Numbered from the stretch's first letter, positions 25,939 to 34,174 are shown. The stretch is 64,000 nucleotides of DNA from Haloarcula taiwanensis (GCA_002844335.1 CP019154.1:2852001-2916000); one strand, 5' to 3'. The notes: generated from the sequence alone by a model not told the origin. Numbers and translations are program-made.

Positions 25939-26151
25939 ATGAGCGACGCGAACGGGTTCGAGGAGGGGGCAAGCGGGTCACAGGGCGACCCGCGGGTACT
26001 CATCGCGATGAACGTCGTGCTCTCGACGGTGTTTGCGGCCACTATCGTCTGGGGGCTGAGCGTCATCGGCGCGGCGGAGCTGACGGCCATCAACGTCGCC
26101 ACGGGCGCGATACTGCTGTTCGCGCTGACCTACGCCATCACGCTGCAGTAG
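25939..26151 (+). CDS. Small two-helix membrane protein
   Basis: This 70-aa protein has a hydrophilic N-terminus (MSDANGFEEGASGSQGDPRV) and two hydrophobic helices (AMNVVLSTVFAATIVWGLSV and INVATGAILLFALTYAITL). Function is unknown. The ATG at 25939 gives a haloarchaeal-style acidic start; an ATG four codons upstream is possible. It is divergent from another small membrane protein and convergent with the cupin gene. Confidence 0.65.
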   Translation: MSDANGFEEGASGSQGDPRVLIAMNVVLSTVFAATIVWGLSVIGAAELTAINVATGAILLFALTYAITLQ

Positions 26152-26167
26152 CTCCCCCGGGGCGGGC

Positions 26168-26539
26168 TCACTCCTGCTCGTAGGGGTGGACGTCGTCCAC
26201 CGCGGGCGCGCCGACGGCGAGGGTCCGCACCGGGTCGGTCGCGGACTCGGGGTTGTGTGCCCGCTGGGGGCTGTCCGGTTCGACGACGAACACCTCGTCT
26301 TCGCCGACCTCGTAGGTCCCCTCCGGTGTCTCGACGGCCAGCGTGCCCGAGAGGACGTAGAACAGTTCTTCCTGGTCGTCGTGGTAATGGTACGCGAGCG
26401 GGATGTCCTCGCCGGGGGCGACCTCGTAGAGGTTCACGGCCGCGTTTTCAAGGTCTGCGGCGTCGCTGAGCGAGCGCTGGGTGCTCGGCCGGTCCGGTGT
26501 CGGTTCGATGTCGTCGACCGCGAAATGGTGATAGCCCAT
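26168..26539 (-). CDS. Cupin domain protein
   Basis: This 123-aa single cupin barrel has a metal site HYHDDQEELFYVLSG near residues 50-64, matching cupin motif 1 (two His and a Glu), and a motif 2-like segment PDSPQRAHNPE. A bound divalent metal is expected. The substrate is unknown; many such haloarchaeal cupins are sugar isomerase-like or sensory. It follows the CNNM gene on the same strand after 50 bases, so it may be read with it. Confidence 0.8.
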   Translation of the reverse strand: MGYHHFAVDDIEPTPDRPSTQRSLSDAADLENAAVNLYEVAPGEDIPLAYHYHDDQEELFYVLSGTLAVETPEGTYEVGEDEVFVVEPDSPQRAHNPESATDPVRTLAVGAPAVDDVHPYEQE

Positions 26540-26589
26540 GTCAGCCCTGTCGACGGCGACCGACGTAAAACGACTGCTGCCGAGAGGGA

Positions 26590-28017
26590 TCAGTCCGAGG
26601 CTTCTTCGGCGTCGACCGGCTCCGTCGCGTCGGTTTCGAGGCGGACGACACGAGCTTTCATGATGCGCGTGTTCTCGACCTGTTCGACGCGGATCTCGAC
26701 GCCGTCGTAGGTGATGGTCTCGCCCTCCTCGACCAGTCGACCCGCCCGGTTGAAGATGAAGCCGGCGATGGTCTCGAACTCCTCGCCTTCGGGCAGGTCC
26801 AGATCCAGCGCCTCGTTGACCTCCTCGATGTTGACCTCGCCTTTGACCGTCACGGTGTCGTCGTCAACGTACTCTATCGGCTCTTCCTCCTCGCCTTCGA
26901 GTATCTCGCCGACGATTTCTTCGGTCAGGTCCTCCATCGTCACCAGTCCCTCGGTAGTCCCGAACTCGTCGATGACGATGACCATGTGCAGGCGTTCGGC
27001 CCGCATCTCGGTCAGCAGGTCGTCGACGTTCTTCGACTCGGGGACGTGCAGCGTCGGCTCGATTAAGTCCTCCAGTTCCATGTCGCGGGCCAGCGCCTCG
27101 CCGTAGTTGAGGTCCCGAACGAGGTCACGGATGTGGATGACACCGATGACGTTGTCCAGGCTCCCCTCGTAGACGGGGATGCGGGCGTGGCCGCTCTGGA
27201 TACAGGTCTCCAGCGCTTCCTCGACGGAGGCCTCCTTGGCGACAGCGGTCATGTCCAGCCGCGGGGTCATCACCTCCTTGGCGATGGTGTCGTTGAATCG
27301 GAGGGTGCGCTGAAGCATCTCACGTTCGTCCTCGTCGAGGACGCCTTCGCGCTCACCCGTCTCGATGATGTCCTGTATCTCCTCGCGGGTGACGTAGGAG
27401 GTCTCGATGGCGGAGCGCCCCCCGGTGATTTTGTTGACGACGCGCGTGAGGTAGTCGAACAGCAGGATGAGCGGGAGCAGCACCTTCTCGGCAGCCTTGA
27501 GCGGCTTGGAGATGCGCAGCGCCCACGACTCAGTGTTCTCGACGGCGTAGCTCTTCGGCGCGCTCTCACCGAACAGGAGCACGATGGCGGTAATGCCGAA
27601 CGTCGCGATGGCGACGGCTTGCCCCTGAGAGAGATAGAGTGCAAGCAGCCCGGTCGCGATGGAGGACATCGCAATGTTGACGAGGTTGTTCCCGACGAGA
27701 ATCGTCACGAGCAGGCGGTGCGGGTCCGCCTTGAGTTGCTTGAGCGTCCTCGCGCCCGGGACGCCGTCCTCAACGAGAGCCTCTGTCCGGTGTGCGGGCA
27801 GCGAGAACATAGCGATCTCCGAGGATGAGAAGAACGCCGACAGGACGATGAGGAAGACGATAACGGCGGTGCCACCGACCAGCACCACGGTTTGGGGTAT
27901 CGTGACGCCGGCGTATTCGATAGCCTGCAACATCGCTGTAGGCAGCTCAAACGGCGCAGGTGGATCCAGGGCCATCAACGGTCGAAGTTGTAATGGGCAG
28001 GGATTAAGGCTTGTCAT
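26590..28017 (-). CDS. CNNM/CorC (hemolysin C-like) transporter with CBS pair
   Basis: This protein of up to 475 aa is in the UPF0053/CNNM family of magnesium or cobalt efflux transporters. It has four N-terminal helices (SAFFSSSEIAMFSLPAHR marks the domain), a CBS pair (VMTPRLDM, HARIPVYEGSLDNVIGVIHIRDL, HMVIVIDEFGTTEGLVTMEDL) and a C-terminal CorC/HlyC domain (FNRAGRLVEEGETITYDG). Three starts are possible (28017, 27975, 27933), and 27975 (MALDPPAP) or 27933 seem likeliest. The ion is probably magnesium. Confidence 0.88.
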   Translation of the reverse strand: MTSLNPCPLQLRPLMALDPPAPFELPTAMLQAIEYAGVTIPQTVVLVGGTAVIVFLIVLSAFFSSSEIAMFSLPAHRTEALVEDGVPGARTLKQLKADPHRLLVTILVGNNLVNIAMSSIATGLLALYLSQGQAVAIATFGITAIVLLFGESAPKSYAVENTESWALRISKPLKAAEKVLLPLILLFDYLTRVVNKITGGRSAIETSYVTREEIQDIIETGEREGVLDEDEREMLQRTLRFNDTIAKEVMTPRLDMTAVAKEASVEEALETCIQSGHARIPVYEGSLDNVIGVIHIRDLVRDLNYGEALARDMELEDLIEPTLHVPESKNVDDLLTEMRAERLHMVIVIDEFGTTEGLVTMEDLTEEIVGEILEGEEEEPIEYVDDDTVTVKGEVNIEEVNEALDLDLPEGEEFETIAGFIFNRAGRLVEEGETITYDGVEIRVEQVENTRIMKARVVRLETDATEPVDAEEASD

Positions 28018-28073
28018 GAAGGGGTCGCCAGCGAAGCCCTTACCCGGCTTTCACGCGTACCGTCCCACAGAGT

Positions 28074-28352
28074 ATGAGCGAGTCCGACATCACACTGTAC
28101 CGGTTGCAGGCGTGTCCGTTCTGTGAGCGCGTCGTCCGGAAGCTGCACGAATACGGTCTCGACTACCAGTCGCGGTTCGTCGAGCCGATGCACTCCGACC
28201 GCGACGTAGTCAAGCGGCTGTCCGGCAAGCGGACCGTGCCCGCTATCGTCGACGAGAACACCGGGGTTACGATGTCCGAGAGCGCGAACATCGTCGCGTA
28301 TCTGGAGCGGACCTACGGCGAGGGCGATGAGACCGCAGGGGGTGTAGCCTGA
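28074..28352 (+). CDS. Glutaredoxin/GST N-terminal-like thioredoxin-fold protein
   Basis: This 92-aa protein has a redox motif CPFC at about residues 15-18 and a cis-proline segment RTVPAIVDENTG, as in glutaredoxin-like GST N-terminal domains. It is a likely thiol-disulfide reductant. Halophiles use gamma-Glu-Cys rather than glutathione, so the physiological thiol may differ. Its stop overlaps the next gene's start (TGATG), which encodes a redoxin without a peroxidatic cysteine, and Sua5 follows in the same run. Confidence 0.85.
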   Translation: MSESDITLYRLQACPFCERVVRKLHEYGLDYQSRFVEPMHSDRDVVKRLSGKRTVPAIVDENTGVTMSESANIVAYLERTYGEGDETAGGVA

Positions 28353-28861
28353 TGGACCTCGACTTCGATGTCGTCGACCTCGACCCGGTCGACCACCCCG
28401 AAGAAGGCGACACTGCGCCGGATTTCACGCGCCCGCTGGTCAACGACGAGTTCTGGGAGGACGAGTCGCTCGCGTCTGTGTGTGCCGACAGCGACCGGGT
28501 CGTGCTCGTGTTCCACGCGATGGACGGGGCGTTCCCGGCGACGTACATCTGGAACGAGATCCGCGACCGCGCGTGGCACGAGCAGGCCACCGTCGTCGGC
28601 GTCTCCATCTCGACGCCCTACGAGCACAAGCAGTTGCTCGAAGAGCGGGAAATAGAGGGGGACTACCGGCTGTTCTCGGACCCGGCCAACGGCGTCGCAC
28701 AGCAGTACGGTATCGACATGGACCTCGACGGGATGGCCGGTATCGAGGAGCCGCGCCCGTCCGTGTTCGTCCTCGATAGCGACCGGACCGTCGAGTACGC
28801 GTGGGTGGCCGAGAGCTGGCCCGACTTCCCGGACTACGACGACGTCGAAGCGCAACTCTGA
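28352..28861 (+). CDS. Redoxin (AhpC/TSA-like) protein lacking the peroxidatic cysteine
   Basis: This 169-aa thioredoxin-fold protein has the peroxiredoxin start GDTAPDF (about 19-25), VVLVFHAMDGAFPATYIWNEI (50-70) and GVSISTPYEHKQ. In peroxiredoxins the FTPVCT loop carries the peroxidatic Cys. Here it reads FPATYIW (61-67), with no cysteine. The only Cys is at about 44, before this strand. It may be a redox-inactive partner or scaffold for the glutaredoxin encoded immediately upstream. It sits between the glutaredoxin gene and sua5, 2 bases before the latter. Confidence 0.8.
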   Translation: MDLDFDVVDLDPVDHPEEGDTAPDFTRPLVNDEFWEDESLASVCADSDRVVLVFHAMDGAFPATYIWNEIRDRAWHEQATVVGVSISTPYEHKQLLEEREIEGDYRLFSDPANGVAQQYGIDMDLDGMAGIEEPRPSVFVLDSDRTVEYAWVAESWPDFPDYDDVEAQL

Positions 28862-28863
28862 CG

Positions 28864-29448
28864 ATGACGACAGTCGACGACGCCGCGGCAGCGGTTCGCG
28901 ACGGAGAGCTTGTCATCTATCCCACAGAGACAGTGTACGGTCTCGGCGCAGACGCCCTCGATGCTGCTGCTGTCGAGCGGGTGTTCGAGGCGAAGGGACG
29001 GGAGCGCGACAAGCCAGTGTCGATGGCCGTCCCCGACATCGAGTCCGCACGCGAGTACACCGACCTGAGTGAGCGTGAACTGGCGTTCATGCGCGAGTTC
29101 CTTCCCGGCCCGGTCACCGTCGTCGTCAAGCGCCGCGACGCAGTGCCGGACGTGCTGGTCGCCGGCCGGGACTGCGTCGGGGTCCGCATCCCCGACCACG
29201 ACCTCGCGCTCGAACTCCTCGCCGAAACCGGGCCGCTCACGGCAACGAGCGCTAACATCTCCGGGAACCCGAGCGCCCGCACCGTCGGCGACCTCGACGC
29301 TATCCGCGAGCGTGCCGCCGTCGTACTCGACGCCGGCGAGACCGACGGCGGGACCGGGTCAACGGTCGTAAACGTCGCCAGCAGGACGATTCATCGCCGC
29401 GGCGCACGCGCCGACGCTGTCGAGTCGTGGCTCGATGACCGAGACTGA
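28864..29448 (+). CDS. sua5: Threonylcarbamoyl-AMP synthase (Sua5/YrdC)
   Basis: This 194-aa YrdC-fold enzyme makes threonylcarbamoyl-AMP from threonine, bicarbonate and ATP for the t6A37 modification of ANN-decoding tRNAs. Visible motifs are VIYPTETVYGLGADA, FEAKGRERDKPVS and TATSANISGNPS. It lacks the extra Sua5 C-terminal domain, so it is the short YrdC form. The ATG at 28864 begins 2 bases after the redoxin stop, giving a three-gene run with the two thioredoxin-fold genes. Confidence 0.92.
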   Translation: MTTVDDAAAAVRDGELVIYPTETVYGLGADALDAAAVERVFEAKGRERDKPVSMAVPDIESAREYTDLSERELAFMREFLPGPVTVVVKRRDAVPDVLVAGRDCVGVRIPDHDLALELLAETGPLTATSANISGNPSARTVGDLDAIRERAAVVLDAGETDGGTGSTVVNVASRTIHRRGARADAVESWLDDRD

Positions 29449-29478
29449 GACGGGGGACTGTCCGCGCGGTTGCCCTCC

Positions 29479-30141
29479 TTAGCGTAGCATCGACCGCAGG
29501 GACCGCGTCTTCACCCCGCAGTCGTCGCTGAACTCACAGGGCTCGCATTTGGCGTCGTTTCGCACCCGCCCCGGCGGGCCGTCGATGCTGTCGGCAGTTC
29601 TGATTGCCCGGCGATAGACCCCGGCCCGCCGCGCGTTCACCTCGATTCGTCGAATCACGCCGTGCGCCGGATACTCCGCGTAGGCGGTGTCGATGTCACG
29701 CTCGCGCTCCCAGGCGAGCGCCTTCGCGGCGGCGACAAGCCGCACGGTCTGGGGCTCCCAGACACCGTCTTCGGGCGGCCGACCGGCGAACACGAGCGAC
29801 GGCGCGGGACCGTCCTGTCCGGCGATGACCTTATGTGCGATCCCGCGGGCGTCCTTCCCTTCGAGATAGGCCTCGGTCGCTGTCGGGGCGACCAGCGCGT
29901 CCCAGTCAGCAAGCCGCTCTCGAAGCGCTCTGAGCCGGTCGCGATACTCGTCCGGTCCCACTTCGATGGGGGCCGCCAGCAGGCAGGCATCGTCAGTTAG
30001 CAGTCGCTCGTACTCCCGGGCGAGCCGGCGAATCGACTCGATTTTGTCGGGAATCTCGCTCGCTCCGTCGCGGCGGCGGTAATAGAGCTTCCGTGGGCAG
30101 TAGGCGGCCGTTTCCAGTTCCCTGAACGTGTGCGTCGGCAT
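29479..30141 (-). CDS. Solitary Cas4/Dna2-like Fe-S protein, nuclease triad apparently lost
   Basis: This 220-aa protein is of the Cas4/RecB-like family. Iron-sulfur cysteines are in place: AAYCPRKLYYRR (Cys 15) and KCEPCEFSDDC (Cys 199, 202, 208). The PD-(D/E)XK residues are not. Where Cas4 has GxxDxV this reads GIAHKV (His 103), and where it has ExK-x-G it reads LVFAGRPP (116-123). QxxxY is reduced to QTVRLVAAAKAL. No CRISPR array or other cas gene is in the window. A structural or DNA-binding role is more likely than cutting. The start at 30141 is MPTHTFRELE. Confidence 0.75.
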   Translation of the reverse strand: MPTHTFRELETAAYCPRKLYYRRRDGASEIPDKIESIRRLAREYERLLTDDACLLAAPIEVGPDEYRDRLRALRERLADWDALVAPTATEAYLEGKDARGIAHKVIAGQDGPAPSLVFAGRPPEDGVWEPQTVRLVAAAKALAWERERDIDTAYAEYPAHGVIRRIEVNARRAGVYRRAIRTADSIDGPPGRVRNDAKCEPCEFSDDCGVKTRSLRSMLR

Positions 30142-30258
30142 GGAGGTGCGTGGTCGTGCGTTCACACAAGAAGGTTCGGCGCACTGCTGGCCGGTGAAAC
30201 AGCAGCACAGTGAGGCAGCCTACCGCAACGGGAGACACCTACAGAAGATTTCAGGGAG

Positions 30259-30879
30259 TCACATCGACACGTCAGCGCCGGAATCAAGTGAGTCGATATC
30301 CTCGGTGGCCTCGTCAAGGCCGTCCTCGCGGAGGGCGGCGGCGTGCTGTGTCGACAGCCCGGCGTCGGTCAGCACGTCCTCGAACTCACTCTGGAATCGG
30401 TGGGAGACACGGCGGGCAGCATCCTGTGCGGCAACGACGCGCCGATAGTGGGCGGCCCGGGACTCGTCGATATCGAACTCGGTCGCGAGTTCGGCGACCG
30501 AAGGGTCGTCGTTGGCGACGCGACGGCGGAACGCAGGCAGGTCAAACGGTGCCTCTGTGTCCTCCTCGCGGAGGAGATGCAGGTCCAGTCGGCCCTCGAC
30601 AACGTCGGGCTCGTCCGCGTCGATCTCGGCCGCGATAGTCGCGTCGTCGCTCCCCTCGTAGAACAGTCGGACCACTGTCACTAGCTCCTCGTCAACGAGT
30701 TCGGTTCGGAACTCGTACCGCTCGCGCATCCGCGCGATGATGTCACCGAGTCGGTCCGCGACACCGGCCTCGTCAGTGTCGGCCAAGGACCCTCTCGACG
30801 CCTCTTGGGACTCCGTCACAGCCCCCTCATCGGAGACGTCCATGAAGATGTCACGAAGTTCTTCAGTCTTCTCGTCCAT
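30259..30879 (-). CDS. Conditioned-medium-induced protein 4 (CMI4) family
   Basis: This 206-aa acidic protein starts MDEKTEELRDIFMDVSDEG, which I recall as the haloarchaeal family named conditioned-medium-induced protein 4. The middle has repeated helix-turn-helix-like units (YEGSDDATIAAEIDADEPDVV and DPSVAELATEFDIDESRAAHY), suggesting DNA binding. The link to cell-density signals comes from the family name and not from this sequence. The start at 30879 excludes a short extension upstream. It is a single gene. Confidence 0.75.
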   Translation of the reverse strand: MDEKTEELRDIFMDVSDEGAVTESQEASRGSLADTDEAGVADRLGDIIARMRERYEFRTELVDEELVTVVRLFYEGSDDATIAAEIDADEPDVVEGRLDLHLLREEDTEAPFDLPAFRRRVANDDPSVAELATEFDIDESRAAHYRRVVAAQDAARRVSHRFQSEFEDVLTDAGLSTQHAAALREDGLDEATEDIDSLDSGADVSM

Positions 30880-31022
30880 CGAACATGATACTACCTCTCG
30901 GGAGTCATATATCTGTCGGACGGGCAACGTAACGCGGTGAAACTTTCAACAGTTTCCAAATTCTCGCAGGACTGCGACGGGGCGTGGCAAGATTTAAGCG
31001 GACACGAAGCACGTGTTAGCGT

Positions 31023-33107
31023 ATGTCATCTATACTCCAGACGACCACGCGCCCGACGTTCTGGCGTATCGGCGACGTGGGGAAGGCGCTGTTCTACTAT
31101 CTGGCAGCGCTCGCCATCATCGTCTTTCTGTACGGTGTGTACAATCGCGTCACCCGCTATGCGCAGGGCAGCGAGGACCCCTTCGAGCGACTGGACGACT
31201 TGCCCCAGCGGACGGTTGCAGCGGCGCAGTTAGCGCTGTCAAATCGGAAGCAACTGGACCGCGACACCGTCGCTGGCGTGATGCACGCGTTCATCGTCTG
31301 GGGCTTTCTGACGCTACTCATCGGGACGACGATTCTGGGTATCGACATGGACCTCTACCGGCCGCTGACCGGCGAGTCCTTCTTTGTCGGCCAGTTCTAT
31401 CTCTCTTACTCGTTCGTCATGGATGCGATGGGGCTACTGTTCGTCGTCGGCGTCGGTGTCGCGCTGTGGCGACGCTACGGCCGCAAACTCGACCGCCTCC
31501 ACGACCGCCACACCTCCCGCGAGGACGACCTGTTTCTGGGCGCGCTGTTCGTGCTGGGCGTCGGCGGCTACCTCACTGAAGGCGTCCGGATTCTCGGGAC
31601 CTCGACAGTCCGTGACGTCTCCTTCGAGACGGTGAGCTTCGTTGGCTGGTCGGTCAAGGAAGTGCTCGTCATGGCCGGGATGACGCCGGAGCTGGCAGCG
31701 GGCGCATACCCCTTTGTCTGGTGGAGCCACTCGCTGGTCGCGCTGTGGTTCGTCGCCTGGATCCCCTACGCGAAGCCGTTCCACATGCTCTCGTCGTTTG
31801 CCAACCTTGTCGCGCGAGACGAAAAGGCCGGGGTGCGACTTCCGGGCGTGCCGAGCGACGCGAGTCCGGACGAAATCGGCCCCAGCGACATCGACGACTT
31901 CTCCTGGAAACAGCTGCTCGACCACGACGCCTGCACCAAGTGTGGCCGGTGTTCGTCCGTCTGCCCGGCAAAGGCTTCTGGGCGGCCGCTTGACCCGCGG
32001 AATGTCATCCTCGACCTGAAACGCTACCGCGAGGAGCGCGACGCCGGTGGTGAGGACGTGCCCATCATCGCCGACGGCGGGACTTCAGTCATCGATGCTC
32101 ACACGATGGAGTCCTGCATGTCCTGTATGGCCTGCATGGACGCCTGCCCGGTCGACATCGAGCACGTCACCCAGTTCACCGAGATGAACCGCCGGCTGAC
32201 CGAGGCCGGCGAGATGGACGAACACGTCCAGGACGCGATGATGAACGTGTTCCAGCACGGCAACACCTTCGGCGACCCCGAGCGCGCCCGGCCGGACTGG
32301 ACCGAGGACCTCGACTTCGAGGTGCCCGACGCCCGCGACGAACCGGTCGAATACCTCTGGTACGTCGGTGACTACCCCAGCTACGACGAGCGCAACCAGA
32401 AGATAGCACGCGCGCTGGCTCGCGTCTTCGAGGCCGCCGACGTGGACTACGGCATCCTCTACGAGGCCGAGCAGACCGACGGCAACGACGTTCGCCGCGT
32501 CGGCGAGGAGGGGCTCTACGAGATGCTCGTCGAGGACAACGCCGAGGCGATTCTGGACTGTGAGTTCGAGTCTATCGTCACGACGGACCCCCACGCCTAC
32601 AACACGTTCATGAACGAGTACCCCGAGTTCGAGGCCTGTGAGTGGGGCGAAGACGACGTGTTCCACTACACGCAGGTCGTCGCCGACCTCGCCAGCGCCG
32701 GCGCGCTTGGCCTCTCCGGGACCGAACTGGACTACACTGTCACCTATCACGACCCCTGTCACCTCGGGCGGTACAACGGCGAGTTCGAAGCCCCGCGGGA
32801 CCTCATCCGAGCCACCGGGGCCGACCTCCACGAGATGCCCCGCAACAGGGACGACTCATTCTGTTGTGGCGGTGGCGGCGGCGGTCTCTGGATGGACCTC
32901 GAAGAAGAGAGCAAACCCAGCGAGGAACGCCTGCGCGAGGCCCTCGAAGACACCGAGGCGGGCGCGGCCATCGAGAAGTTCGTCGTCGCCTGTCCGATGT
33001 GCATGACGATGTACGAAGACGGGCGCAAAACCGGCGGCTACGAGGACGACATCGAAATCGTCGGCGTCACTGAACTCCTTGCCGAAGCAGTCGATACGGC
33101 GGTCTAA
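31023..33107 (+). CDS. Membrane heterodisulfide reductase-like Fe-S oxidoreductase (cytochrome b fused to HdrD-like)
   Basis: This 694-aa fusion has five N-terminal helices like the NarI/DsrM haem b subunit, two ferredoxin-type clusters (CTKCGRCSSVCP, CMSCMACMDACP), then two CCG-type domains. The second CCG domain is intact (HDPCHLGRYNG, CCGGGGGG, ACPMCM). The first has lost its cysteines (YVGDYPSYDERN, QTDGNDVRRVG). It probably moves electrons between the quinone pool and a soluble donor such as an electron-transfer flavoprotein. The donor is not encoded nearby, so that is inference. A TATA-like TTTAAG lies just upstream. Confidence 0.85.
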   Translation: MSSILQTTTRPTFWRIGDVGKALFYYLAALAIIVFLYGVYNRVTRYAQGSEDPFERLDDLPQRTVAAAQLALSNRKQLDRDTVAGVMHAFIVWGFLTLLIGTTILGIDMDLYRPLTGESFFVGQFYLSYSFVMDAMGLLFVVGVGVALWRRYGRKLDRLHDRHTSREDDLFLGALFVLGVGGYLTEGVRILGTSTVRDVSFETVSFVGWSVKEVLVMAGMTPELAAGAYPFVWWSHSLVALWFVAWIPYAKPFHMLSSFANLVARDEKAGVRLPGVPSDASPDEIGPSDIDDFSWKQLLDHDACTKCGRCSSVCPAKASGRPLDPRNVILDLKRYREERDAGGEDVPIIADGGTSVIDAHTMESCMSCMACMDACPVDIEHVTQFTEMNRRLTEAGEMDEHVQDAMMNVFQHGNTFGDPERARPDWTEDLDFEVPDARDEPVEYLWYVGDYPSYDERNQKIARALARVFEAADVDYGILYEAEQTDGNDVRRVGEEGLYEMLVEDNAEAILDCEFESIVTTDPHAYNTFMNEYPEFEACEWGEDDVFHYTQVVADLASAGALGLSGTELDYTVTYHDPCHLGRYNGEFEAPRDLIRATGADLHEMPRNRDDSFCCGGGGGGLWMDLEEESKPSEERLREALEDTEAGAAIEKFVVACPMCMTMYEDGRKTGGYEDDIEIVGVTELLAEAVDTAV

Positions 33108-33137
33108 GCCAGCGACAGAGGCGGGTGACACTGACGG

Positions 33138-33887
33138 CTACAGCCGCTCACAGACCTGCTTCCCGCTCACGACCTCAGGGATGATCACCTCGTCCGCTCC
33201 GACGCGGCGGGCCACGGTCTCGTCCTGCTGGTCGCCGGCCCGGACGATGAGCCGGACAGTAGGCGCGAGCTGGCTGGCAAGCACCGCGATCTGAATATTT
33301 GCGTTCGTGTCATCGATTGCACCGATGACGGTGTCGGCTCGCTTGACGCCCGCATCTGTCAGTGCGTCCTCGCGGCTCGCGTCAGCCTCCAGCGCGAGAT
33401 GGCCGTCATCAAGCGCCTGCTCGTACTGTTCTGCCTCCTGTTCGATGACGACCACTCGGGTGTCCGTATCGCCGATCTGCTCCGCGACGGTCCGTCCGAA
33501 CGTCCCGTACCCACAGACGACGACGTGGCCGTTCAGGTCCTTGATTCGCTGTGCGATTTGCATACGTGTGAGTTCCGTCTGAATCTGGCCGCCGAAGGCC
33601 GCCGACAGCGCTGTCTCACCAGTCCACAGCCCGGCGACGACGAGCCCAGTCAGTACGACGATGGCATAGCCTTTGACCAGCCTCGCAGGCCCGTCGTGGC
33701 TCTGAAAGTGGAGTTCGATGCTCGTGGGGTCGAGGAGCCAGAACAGTGCGTTGACGACGCCGACCCCGCCGAACGTGACGAAACCGACCACGCCGGCGAC
33801 GACAAGCCCGACGAACGCGAGAACTGGTTTCGAGAGTTGCCGGAGCAACGACCGGTCCGTGTCTGTACTGCTGTCGCTGAGTTCCAT
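33138..33887 (-). CDS. Two-helix RCK ion channel with an LDPTS pore (CASTOR/POLLUX-like)
   Basis: This 249-aa protein has TM1 at about 20-40, a pore-helix-like segment, TM2 at 70-98 and a RCK/TrkA-N domain (VVVCGYGTFGR, 123-132; VVVIEQEAE). Potassium channels have T-x-G-Y-G after the pore helix. This one has ALFWLLDPTS (47-56), resembling the LDPGT segment I recall in bacterial CASTOR/POLLUX-type channels. Selectivity therefore need not be for potassium. The RCK domain is short and lacks an obvious RCK-C half. The start at 33887 (MELSDSS) is preferred. Confidence 0.75.
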   Translation of the reverse strand: MELSDSSTDTDRSLLRQLSKPVLAFVGLVVAGVVGFVTFGGVGVVNALFWLLDPTSIELHFQSHDGPARLVKGYAIVVLTGLVVAGLWTGETALSAAFGGQIQTELTRMQIAQRIKDLNGHVVVCGYGTFGRTVAEQIGDTDTRVVVIEQEAEQYEQALDDGHLALEADASREDALTDAGVKRADTVIGAIDDTNANIQIAVLASQLAPTVRLIVRAGDQQDETVARRVGADEVIIPEVVSGKQVCERL

Positions 33888-33955
33888 TGCTGTAGCTATC
33901 GAAGGGAGCGACACAGCGCCGCCACAACCGGCGCTGGCGTAGTTCGCCGCTGAGT

Positions 33956-34093
33956 TCAGTCTGTCAGTGTCTCGGCAAGGGGTGTGTGCGGCTCCTCGAC
34001 GGGCGCGTCGTCGCCGCGGTCCATGCTCGGCGCGCGGCTCCGGTCCGGGTAGACCCGTTTGACACAGTCAGTACAATTGGTGACAAGTACCAT
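33956..34093 (-). CDS. Putative 45-aa protein with a CxxC motif
   Basis: A small frame reads MVLVTNCTDCVKRVYPDRSR followed by an acidic, proline-rich tail ending ETLTD. A CATATGTAT element about 25 bases upstream would give a leaderless mRNA. The acidic tail and CxxC fit the many tiny zinc-type proteins of this genome, but there is only one cysteine pair and I cannot name a family. It ends 68 bases before the channel gene's start on the same strand. Confidence 0.5.
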   Translation of the reverse strand: MVLVTNCTDCVKRVYPDRSRAPSMDRGDDAPVEEPHTPLAETLTD

Positions 34094-34149
34094 ACACCGT
34101 GGTCAGGAGAGCTTGCATATGTATGTTGCCGAAATATGGCTAGACGAAA

Positions 34150-34174
34150 ATTAATGACATAATATACCATTAAT
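34150..34174. repeat. AT-rich inverted repeat in a divergent intergenic region
   Basis: ATTAATG (34150-34156) and CATTAAT (34168-34174) are perfect 7-base arms around an 11-base A/T-rich spacer. They lie between the leftward 45-aa gene and the rightward CinA-like gene. The geometry suits a dimeric regulator, but AT-rich symmetry also arises by chance. Confidence 0.45.

Noticed and set aside
29479-30141. A CRISPR-Cas locus suggested by the Cas4-like gene
   Set aside because: No repeat array, cas1, cas2 or effector gene is visible anywhere in the window.
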